From: Gemmatimonadales bacterium
Lineage (GTDB): Bacteria; Gemmatimonadota; Gemmatimonadetes; Gemmatimonadales; GWC2-71-9
Length of the DNA stretch: 11,455 nt
Direction: 5' to 3'
Assembly: GCA_013003805.1 (NCBI GenBank)
Contig: JABDII010000065.1
Span: 1-11,455, forward strand
Part shown: positions 5,789 to 11,455 of the stretch, one piece after another
How the letters are laid out: each line of letters begins with the position of its first letter
Position numbering within the stretch: position 1 is the first letter of the stretch
The notes under the pieces: generated by a model
Database searches by the model: none
Told to the model about the DNA's origin: nothing
Seen by the model: only the letters and a program-made list of their open reading frames with translations
Program-made: the position numbers and the translations under genes

Positions 5789-8227
5789 TTGCCATTCGAT
5801 AGGCCGGGAAAGCCGGCATCGCAGTCTCGCTTCCTCCGCGCCCTCCTCCTCGCGAGCGCACCGCTTGGTCTCGGTCTTGGCGCCGGGACCGTGATGGCGC
5901 AGGAACCCGCAAGCACCACCGTCGATAGCATCGTGGTCGAGGGCGAGGACCGGCTCACCGATCCTCAGATCATCGGGACGGCCGGCATCGCCGTCGGCCA
6001 ATCGGTGAATTACCGCGACATCCAGCGCGCTGTTAGGAACCTGTTCCGGACCGGACAATTCGACGACGTCGCTGTCGAGCAACGCGAGGTCAACGACAAG
6101 CTGGTCCTGGCCTTTCGCGTCAGAGAACGCCCGCTCCTCGAGCGGTGGGTGGTGACCGGGACGGACCGAGTCTCCCTGGGGACCGTCAAGGACCGGGTGC
6201 GAATCAGAGAGGGAAGGCCGATCGATCGGAACGCGGTCGAGCGAGCCCGGACCGCCATCGACTCGCTGTACACCGATCGCGGATACTACGCGGCTCAGGT
6301 CACCGTGAAGGAGACTCCCACGCCGGACGGGGCGGTACGCGTCGTCTTCGAGGTCAGCGAGGGGCAACGCGTTGCGGTCGGCCAGGTCGCCATCGAGGGC
6401 AACAGCAGGTTCGACGACAAGACGATCTCGAAGCACATGTCCACCCGACCCGAAGGGTTCTGGTGGTTCCAGAAAGGCGAGTTCGACGAGGATCGCCTGG
6501 AGCAGGACATGCGGGAACGACTGCCCAGGTGGTACGCCGAGAACGGCCACATCGACTTCAGGGTCCTGAGCCACGACCTGGTGCCGGACTCGGTCACGGG
6601 CAAGGCCGTGCTCACGCTCGAAGTTGACGAGGGCCCGGTGTACCAAGTCGGGACCTTCGAGATCTCCGGCAACCGCCGGTTCTCGACCGACGACCTCGCG
6701 GCACGCTACCCGTTTGGAGGCCGGGAGGCCATCGGCCTCCCCGGCCAACAGCTGCCGGAGGCCGGCCTCCCGTTCAACCAGACCGCATGGTTCGACGCGA
6801 CCGAAGAGGTTCGCTCACTCTACGCCAACACCGGCTATATCTACGCGACGGTCCGGCCGGAACAGACTCGCCGCACCGGCCCCGACGGGACCCAGGTGGT
6901 GGACCTGCGCTGGGCCGTCCGCGAGGGGACTCCGGCGACGGTCAACAAGATCAACATCGTCGGCAACGACGTTACGCACGAACGGGTGGTGCGGGAAGCA
7001 ATCCTCCTTGCCCCCGGCTCGCTGTTCAGCCGCGATCTCCTCATCCGATCTTACCAGCAAATCTCGAGTCTCGGGTTCTTCCAGGAACCCCTGCCTCCCC
7101 CCGATGTCACGCAGGCGCCCAACGGCCAGGATGTGGATATCACCTTCAAGATCCAGGAACGCCGGACCGGCAACATCAACTTCGGCGCCTCCGTCGGGCA
7201 GGGCACCGGCTTGGGTGGCTTCTTGGGACTGGAAGAGCCCAATCTCTTCGGCCGGGGCAAGCGCGGGCGGTTTCAATGGCAGTTCGGCCGGAATATCAAC
7301 GACTTCACCCTGAGCTACACCGATCCAGCCATCAAGGAAAGCCGGATCTCGGGGACCATCTCCCTGTTCAATTCCCGCCAGCGCTTCACGATCGAAGACC
7401 TCGGCCGGCGCCGGCAGGTGGGCGGAAGCATCCGGGTCGGGTTCCCGTTCTTCGGATCGCGCTTCACGCGCGTGTTCGGCTCGTATGGTCTTCAGCTGAT
7501 CAAGTTCACCGAGGGTTCGGAAGACCTCCGGAGCAGGTTCACCTGCACCAACTGTACTCGCTCGACCCTCGGCGCCAGTATCCTGCGCGACACCAGGATC
7601 GGGCTGCCATTTGCCAGCGCGGGCGCGCTGATCAACACGAGTCTCGAACTCAACGGCGGATTCCTCGGCGGTACCGGGGCCTACCGCAAATTCGATCTCG
7701 AAGGCCGGTGGTATGCCCCGCTGGGGCGGATGGGCGGTGGGGAGGGTGACTTTGCCGGCGGTATCATGTTTGTGCTGGGGCTCACCGCCAAGTCCGGATT
7801 CATCTTCGGCGATGCCGGCCCGTTCTTCACCGAACTCTACTCCATGGGCGGTACCCAATTCGGCGTCCCGCTGCGCGGGTACGAGGAATTCGCCATTACG
7901 CCGGACGGCTTCAATCCGCTAGCTGGAGGGAACAACGCTCCGCCGGAGGCTTTCGGAAAGACCTATGCCGCATTCACAGTCGAGGTAGGCGCCCGCATTA
8001 GCCAATCGCTCTATGTGAGTAGCTTTCTCGATGCCGGGAACGTCTATCGGGAGCCGGAACAGTACGATCCGACCCGACTCTTCCGCGGCGCTGGCTTCGG
8101 GGTCGCACTCTTGTCCCCGTTGGGCCCGATCGGTATCGATCTGGGCTATGGCTTCGACCGGGTAGATAGCAGTGGGAGTCCCGATCCCGGGTGGAAGCTG
8201 CATTTCAAGCTTGGCAATTTCTTCTAA
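5789..8227 (+). CDS. bamA: Outer membrane protein assembly factor BamA
   Basis: The Omp85-family insertase (812 aa) that folds beta-barrel proteins into the outer membrane. It begins with a TTG supported by a GGAGG 10 nt upstream. A signal peptide spans about 14-37 (basic RFLR, hydrophobic core, VMA before QEP). Five POTRA domains are inferred at about 44-113, 116-193, 196-283, 286-378 and 383-457, each with the usual hydrophobic strand and GN/GT turn (such as IEGNSRFDD and ISGNRRFST). The 16-strand barrel follows (about 460-812). It carries LRGYEE (695-700), a variant of the VRGF/Y lid motif, and a C-terminal Phe (KLGNFF) as the assembly signal. Oddities: POTRA4 has a Gly/Pro-rich insertion (about 310-329) encoded by GC-rich inverted repeats, and the only two cysteines form CTNC (586-589) in the barrel. 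It is followed by ompH and lpxD, as in proteobacteria. Confidence 0.96.
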   Translation: MPFDRPGKPASQSRFLRALLLASAPLGLGLGAGTVMAQEPASTTVDSIVVEGEDRLTDPQIIGTAGIAVGQSVNYRDIQRAVRNLFRTGQFDDVAVEQREVNDKLVLAFRVRERPLLERWVVTGTDRVSLGTVKDRVRIREGRPIDRNAVERARTAIDSLYTDRGYYAAQVTVKETPTPDGAVRVVFEVSEGQRVAVGQVAIEGNSRFDDKTISKHMSTRPEGFWWFQKGEFDEDRLEQDMRERLPRWYAENGHIDFRVLSHDLVPDSVTGKAVLTLEVDEGPVYQVGTFEISGNRRFSTDDLAARYPFGGREAIGLPGQQLPEAGLPFNQTAWFDATEEVRSLYANTGYIYATVRPEQTRRTGPDGTQVVDLRWAVREGTPATVNKINIVGNDVTHERVVREAILLAPGSLFSRDLLIRSYQQISSLGFFQEPLPPPDVTQAPNGQDVDITFKIQERRTGNINFGASVGQGTGLGGFLGLEEPNLFGRGKRGRFQWQFGRNINDFTLSYTDPAIKESRISGTISLFNSRQRFTIEDLGRRRQVGGSIRVGFPFFGSRFTRVFGSYGLQLIKFTEGSEDLRSRFTCTNCTRSTLGASILRDTRIGLPFASAGALINTSLELNGGFLGGTGAYRKFDLEGRWYAPLGRMGGGEGDFAGGIMFVLGLTAKSGFIFGDAGPFFTELYSMGGTQFGVPLRGYEEFAITPDGFNPLAGGNNAPPEAFGKTYAAFTVEVGARISQSLYVSSFLDAGNVYREPEQYDPTRLFRGAGFGVALLSPLGPIGIDLGYGFDRVDSSGSPDPGWKLHFKLGNFF
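6719..6770 (+). repeat. GC-rich inverted-repeat cluster within bamA
   Basis: Two adjacent self-complementary elements. At 6719-6746, a 12-nt left arm (6719-6730) pairs with 6734-6746 across a 3-nt ATC loop, with a single bulged base. At 6757-6770, GGAGGCCGGCCTCC is a perfect 14-nt palindrome. The arms share the GGAGGCC/GGCCTCC core, so alternative pairings between the two elements are possible. The cluster encodes the Gly/Pro-rich insertion in POTRA4 (about residues 311-328), where the near-repeats EAIGLP and EAGLP appear. It may be a small in-frame repeat insertion or an mRNA hairpin, and its function is unknown. Confidence 0.6.
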
Positions 8228-8250
8228 CCTTTTGATTGATACATTCAGGT

Positions 8251-8256
8251 AGGGAG
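8251..8256 (+). promoter_or_regulatory. Ribosome binding site of ompH
   Basis: AGGGAG with 6 nt spacing to the ATG at 8263. It selects this start over an upstream in-frame TTG at 8236, which would put nine extra residues before the signal peptide. The rest of the 35-nt gap is AT-rich but holds no convincing promoter. Confidence 0.65.
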
Positions 8257-8262
8257 CACACG

Positions 8263-8808
8263 ATGAGGAACTTGATAGTGAGGACGTTCTTGGGGGCCGC
8301 CGTTCTGGGTCTCAGCCTGGCGGCAACCGCGTCGGCGCAGCAGCCGGCCGGGCCCATCAAGATCGGGTACGTGAACGCCCGCCTCATTCTCCAATCGACG
8401 CCGGGGTATGCCGAGGCCGAGTCCATCTTCACGCGGGAGCTTCAGAGCTACCGCAACGAGATTCAGCGGCTCCAATCCACCCTCGACTCGGCGGCGCGTG
8501 AATTCGAGCAGTCGTCGGTCGTCCTGAGCCCAACCGCTCGGGACACCAAGCGACAAGAGTTGGTTCAGCAACAGCAGACGCTGGAACAGCGAACCCGAGA
8601 CCTCCAGCAACGAGCGGACACTCGGCAACGGGAGCTACTCGGACCCATCGAGCAACGGGTCAATACGGTGATCGATGGCGTTCGCGCCAGCGGCAACTAC
8701 GCCATCATCTTCGATGTAAGCGCCGACGGCGCGGGTATCGTCTCCGCCGATCGAACCCTCGACTTAACGGAGCGAATAATCGAACAGCTGAAAGAGAGTG
8801 GCAGCTAG
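8263..8808 (+). CDS. ompH: Periplasmic chaperone OmpH/Skp family
   Basis: A small secreted chaperone (181 aa; Skp family about 160-200) that holds unfolded outer-membrane proteins on their way to BamA. A signal peptide is clear: MRNLIVR, a hydrophobic core, and an ATASA cleavage site at about residue 25. The mature protein opens with IKIGYVNARLILQSTPGYAEA (about 32-52), the family's first core strand and helix, equivalent to IAIVNMGSLF-type starts in Skp. Residues about 50-128 are rich in Gln, Glu and Arg with heptad-like spacing and should form the long coiled-coil tentacle. The C-terminus (NYAIIFDVSADGAGIVSADRTLDLTE) is the second core strand and helix. The position between bamA and lpxD is the classic one. 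It overlaps the lpxD GTG by 11 nt. Confidence 0.93.
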   Translation: MRNLIVRTFLGAAVLGLSLAATASAQQPAGPIKIGYVNARLILQSTPGYAEAESIFTRELQSYRNEIQRLQSTLDSAAREFEQSSVVLSPTARDTKRQELVQQQQTLEQRTRDLQQRADTRQRELLGPIEQRVNTVIDGVRASGNYAIIFDVSADGAGIVSADRTLDLTERIIEQLKESGS

Positions 8809-9847
8809 GGAGGTGAACTCCCAGGCACTCACTGCGCAGGCGGTCGCCGACTTGGTCGGTGGCCGCCTGCTTGGCGAAGGAGAAACCCTTCTCACCGGCG
8901 TTGGCCCGATCGACCGTGCCGGCGCCGGCTCGCTCACCTTTTTGTCTTCTGCCAAGTACCTGCCAGAGTTCCGCGCAAGCCAGGCCGCGGCCGTGCTGGT
9001 CACCCAGGAGCTTGCCGCCGAGCCGCTCGGCCCCCGGACTCGAATCGTGGTGGACGACCCCCATCGCGCCCTGCGTGAGGCCCTGCTCGCCCTAGCTCCT
9101 GAGCCGGTGCCAAGGGCCGGGGTCCATCCAACAGCTCTGATCGGACGCGGCGCATCCCTGGGCCCGGATGTGACCATCGGCCCACACGCGCTGCTTGGGG
9201 AACACGTGCGTGTGGGCGCGCGTTCACGGCTCGGTGCGGGGGTCGTGCTCGAGGCGGGTGTGACCGTAGGCGAAGACACGGTGCTCGATCACCACGCGGT
9301 CTGCTATCGGGGTACGACGATCGGGGATCGGGTCATCATCAAGGCCGGGGTGGTACTCGGAGGGCCAGGCTTCGGGTACGTCCCCTCCCAAGAAGGGCAT
9401 CTCCGCATGCCACACGTTGGCCGCTGCATCATCGAGGACGAAGTCGAGATCGGATCCAATAGCTGCGTCGACCGGGGCAGCATCGACGATACGGTGATCG
9501 GGCGGGGGAGCAAGATCGACAACTTAGTGCATATCGCGCACAACGTCCGGATCGGCCAGCGATGCCTCTTTATGTCGGGAGTCGGCGTTGCCGGAAGCGT
9601 TACGATCGGTGACGATGCGATCCTCGCCGGCCAGGCGGGCGTTGTTCACCATGTCGCTATTGGGAGCGGCGCCCGGGTCGCGAGCCAGGCTGGAGTCACC
9701 GGCGACCTACCCGACCAGGCGACCGTGAGCGGCTTCCCGGCGCGCCCCCATCGTGAGTTCATGCGCGGGCAAGCGGCCATGTATCGCCTGGGCGCCATCC
9801 TCCGCGAGATCGAGACCCTGGTTCGGGAGCGGAAACGTGGCGCCTAG
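8798..9847 (+). CDS. lpxD: UDP-3-O-(3-hydroxyacyl)glucosamine N-acyltransferase LpxD
   Basis: The third enzyme of lipid A synthesis. It transfers a 3-hydroxyacyl chain from ACP to the 2-amino group of UDP-3-O-acyl-glucosamine (349 aa, usual length). An N-terminal uridine-binding domain (about 10-105, with GVGPIDRAGAGSLTFL) is followed by a left-handed beta-helix of hexapeptide repeats (about 108-300; for example IGRGAS, IGPHAL, VGARSR). Hallmarks are GFGY (191-194) and NLVHIAHNVRIG (242-253), in which His248 matches the catalytic His of E. coli LpxD. The C-terminal tail (about 318-349) is helical. The start is not certain. GTG at 8798 gives an 11-nt overlap with ompH that copies the geometry of the lpxD-lpxC junction. 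GTG at 8813 is possible but has its only Shine-Dalgarno-like run directly abutting it. It supplies the substrate pathway for the next two genes. Confidence 0.95.
   Translation: MAAREVNSQALTAQAVADLVGGRLLGEGETLLTGVGPIDRAGAGSLTFLSSAKYLPEFRASQAAAVLVTQELAAEPLGPRTRIVVDDPHRALREALLALAPEPVPRAGVHPTALIGRGASLGPDVTIGPHALLGEHVRVGARSRLGAGVVLEAGVTVGEDTVLDHHAVCYRGTTIGDRVIIKAGVVLGGPGFGYVPSQEGHLRMPHVGRCIIEDEVEIGSNSCVDRGSIDDTVIGRGSKIDNLVHIAHNVRIGQRCLFMSGVGVAGSVTIGDDAILAGQAGVVHHVAIGSGARVASQAGVTGDLPDQATVSGFPARPHREFMRGQAAMYRLGAILREIETLVRERKRGA
9825..9829 (+). promoter_or_regulatory. Ribosome binding site of lpxC-fabZ
   Basis: GGGAG, 7 nt before the GTG at 9837, lies inside the 3' end of lpxD. It fixes the fusion gene's start at this GTG. 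The upstream in-frame ATG at 9753 would add 28 residues unlike any LpxC. Confidence 0.6.
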
Positions 9848-11108
9848 ACGCACCGTCGAACGCGCTGCCTCGATCTCCGGCATCGGCCTCCACACGGGGT
9901 GCCGTACGACCGTGACCTGCCAGCCAGCCAAGGCAGGACACGGCATCGTCTTCCAACGAACCGACCACGCCGATGCGCAGCCCATCCCGGCCCGTCTTTC
10001 CGAGGTGAGTGTCACTGAGCGGCGCACCGGGCTCGGCACCGGCGCATCCGCCATCCACACGGTCGAGCACTTGCTGGCAGCCATCGGTGCCTTCCGCCTC
10101 GACGATCTCCTGATCGAGATCGACGGGCCGGAGCCGCCCATTGTGGACGGGTCTTTCAAACCGTACATGGACCTCGTCGCAGAGGCCGGGCCGGTCGACC
10201 ATGGCGGGGAAGCCGTGGTCTACCGTATCACGAGCCCGTTCGAGGTCACCGACGGCGACGCCACCTACGTGGTCGCTCCGGCCGACGGACTCCGCCTCAC
10301 CACGACGATCGAATGGGACCACCCGTTGATCGGCCGTCAGGTGGGCACGTACGACGTGACCGAGGGCGGATTCGCCAAAGAAATCGCGCCGGCCCGTACA
10401 TTTGGCTTCGTGAGCGAGGTGGACACGCTTCGGGCGAAGGGCCTGATCAAGGGAGCTTCGACGGAGAATGCGGTCGTGCTCACCGCGGACGGCGTGGAAG
10501 GAACGGACCTTCGGTGGCCGGACGAGTTTCTTCGTCACAAGACCGGCGACATCGTCGGCGATCTCACATTGCTCGGGGCACGGCTCGAGGCCCATGTTGT
10601 AGCCACGAGACCCACTCACCACGGGAACATCGCGTTGGCGCAGGCAATCACCCGCCGGGCACACCACAACGGTTACGCCATGGACATTGCGCAAATCCTC
10701 GACGTCATTCCGCACCGCTACCCCATTCTCCTGGTCGATCGCATCATCGAACTGGAGGGGACCAGGCGGGCCGTTGGAATCAAGAACGTCACCATCAACG
10801 AGCCGTTTTTTCAGGGACACTTCCCCGGGCACCCCATCATGCCGGGCGTCCTGATTATCGAGGCGATGGCGCAGGTGGGCGGAATGCTCCTGCTCGGCGC
10901 CATCGAAGATCGCGAAGAGAAGGTGGTGTACTTTATGTCCTTGGACAACGTGAAGTTTCGCCGCCCCGTCGTCCCGGGAGACCAGCTCCGCTGCGAGCTC
11001 GAACTGGTGCAGTTCCGCGGGAAGACCTGTCGCATGCGCGGGGTCGCGTACGTCGACGGGGACGTCGCCGCCGAGGCAGACATGATGGCCCGCGTGATGG
11101 ACCGATGA
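9837..11108 (+). CDS. lpxC-fabZ: Bifunctional LpxC deacetylase / FabZ 3-hydroxyacyl-ACP dehydratase
   Basis: A natural fusion of 423 residues. LpxC (about 1-278) is the zinc deacetylase that removes acetate from UDP-3-O-acyl-GlcNAc, the committed lipid A step. The opening ERAASISGIGLHTG is typical, and VEHLLAA gives Glu77 and zinc ligand His78. FLRHKTGDIVGDL gives ligands His234 and Asp238 and Lys235, and THHGN gives the acid/base candidate His261. FabZ (about 282-423) dehydrates 3-hydroxyacyl-ACP in fatty-acid elongation. It has IPHRYPILLVDRI, then GHFPGHPIMPGVLIIEAMAQ with catalytic His328 and Glu342, 14 residues apart as in E. coli. The linker is only a few residues (HHNGY). Codon 282 is ATG (10680) but has no ribosome binding site, so a separate FabZ product is unlikely. 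Such fusions are known in Bacteroidetes/Chlorobi relatives. The start is GTG, overlapping lpxD by 11 nt, and the stop overlaps lpxA by 4 nt. Confidence 0.96.
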   Translation: MAPRRTVERAASISGIGLHTGCRTTVTCQPAKAGHGIVFQRTDHADAQPIPARLSEVSVTERRTGLGTGASAIHTVEHLLAAIGAFRLDDLLIEIDGPEPPIVDGSFKPYMDLVAEAGPVDHGGEAVVYRITSPFEVTDGDATYVVAPADGLRLTTTIEWDHPLIGRQVGTYDVTEGGFAKEIAPARTFGFVSEVDTLRAKGLIKGASTENAVVLTADGVEGTDLRWPDEFLRHKTGDIVGDLTLLGARLEAHVVATRPTHHGNIALAQAITRRAHHNGYAMDIAQILDVIPHRYPILLVDRIIELEGTRRAVGIKNVTINEPFFQGHFPGHPIMPGVLIIEAMAQVGGMLLLGAIEDREEKVVYFMSLDNVKFRRPVVPGDQLRCELELVQFRGKTCRMRGVAYVDGDVAAEADMMARVMDR

Positions 11109-11455
11109 CCGTCTCTATCCATCCGAGTGCGATCGTCGACCCCAGTGCCGAGCTGGGTCGCGACGTCACCGTCAGTCCCTTCGCCATCGTCGGTCCCGCA
11201 GTCACCATCGGCGACGGCTCGTGGATTGGTCCGCAGGCCACTCTCGAGTGCAACACCCGTCTTGGCTCACGGGTCCGCATCGGTCAGGGCACGGTGGTCG
11301 GCGGTGATCCGCAGGACCTCAAGTACCGCGGCGAAGAGACCTGGGTCGAGATCGGTGACGAGACGGTGGTCCGCGAATACAGCACGATCAACCGCGGAAC
11401 GAGCGCGACCGGTCGGACCACGGTCGGCCGGAAGTGTTTTCTCATGACGTATGTC
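11105..11455 (+). CDS. lpxA: Acyl-ACP--UDP-N-acetylglucosamine O-acyltransferase LpxA (3' partial)
   Basis: The first enzyme of lipid A synthesis, which transfers a 3-hydroxyacyl chain from ACP to the 3-OH of UDP-GlcNAc. The ATG overlaps the fusion gene's stop (ATGA). The window ends after 117 of the usual 255-265 codons. The visible part is a left-handed beta-helix made of hexapeptide repeats (IHPSAIVDPSAELG, VTIGDG, IGPQAT, IGQGTV). GGDPQDLKYRGEETWVEIGD (about residues 67-86) is the LpxA signature absent from LpxD, and REYSTINRGT follows. The last residues FLMTYV are where the catalytic AHVAHDC-type His segment begins, so that His lies just outside. FabZ competes with LpxA for the same 3-hydroxyacyl-ACP, which gives sense to its place here. 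lpxB may follow downstream, but this is not seen. Confidence 0.95.
   Translation, partial: MTVSIHPSAIVDPSAELGRDVTVSPFAIVGPAVTIGDGSWIGPQATLECNTRLGSRVRIGQGTVVGGDPQDLKYRGEETWVEIGDETVVREYSTINRGTSATGRTTVGRKCFLMTYV

Noticed and set aside
7404..7415. Perfect palindrome GCCGGCGCCGGC inside bamA
   Set aside because: It codes for an ordinary Gly-Arg-Arg-Arg barrel segment. A 12-nt GC palindrome is plausible by chance in this composition, and it has no companion repeat nearby.
6787..7749. A 320-codon plus-strand frame overlapping bamA in another frame
   Set aside because: It is a shadow frame rich in Arg, Pro and Gly inside the BamA barrel, with no start context. BamA itself is unambiguous.
8211..8245. 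Possible promoter in the AT-rich bamA-ompH gap (TTGGCA followed by GATTGA or TACATT)
   Set aside because: Spacing and the -10-like hexamers fit poorly, and the gap is short with ompH carrying its own ribosome binding site. There is not enough to call a promoter.
10680..10682. Internal ATG as a separate fabZ start
   Set aside because: No ribosome binding site precedes it, and the LpxC frame runs through without a stop. The unit is better read as a fusion.

Overview
The window is 11.4 kb of high-GC DNA (roughly 60-65% by eye) carrying ten co-directional genes on the + strand. No intergenic gap exceeds about 40 nt, and several genes overlap by 1, 4 or 11 nt. It looks like a segment of one long transcription unit, cut at both ends by the window. 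I see no promoter, terminator, RNA gene, mobile element, CRISPR array or integration site.

Layout: (1) the 3' end of a LolC/LolE-type permease and LolD, the lipoprotein-releasing ABC transporter (1-1675); (2) a protein-arginine-phosphorylation and proteolysis module, mcsA-mcsB-clpC (1675-5783); (3) the outer-membrane protein insertase bamA and the periplasmic chaperone ompH/skp (5789-8808); (4) early lipid A genes lpxD, an lpxC-fabZ fusion and the first 117 codons of lpxA (8798-11455). Parts 1, 3 and 4 all serve outer-membrane building: lipoprotein export, beta-barrel insertion and LPS synthesis. Part 2 is a cytoplasmic quality-control system best known from Gram-positive Firmicutes, where it sits behind the regulator gene ctsR. 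Here ctsR is absent and lolD takes its place.

The organism is a diderm that makes lipid A. The LpxC-FabZ fusion (known from Bacteroidetes/Chlorobi and relatives), a McsA/McsB/ClpC set and high GC together point to Gemmatimonadota or a nearby lineage. This is inferred from gene content, not from a search.

The gene functions are mostly well known. The most noteworthy points are the embedding of the arginine-phosphate module in an envelope-biogenesis operon and the divergent McsB. McsB has Gln in place of the second Glu of the NEEDH motif and lacks the RD half of the RDxxRA phosphoarginine pocket. In contrast, ClpC keeps both Glu residues of its phosphoarginine-binding N-domain. Other points are a GC-rich inverted-repeat cluster inside bamA that encodes an apparent POTRA4 insertion, and two gene junctions with the same 11-nt overlap geometry.
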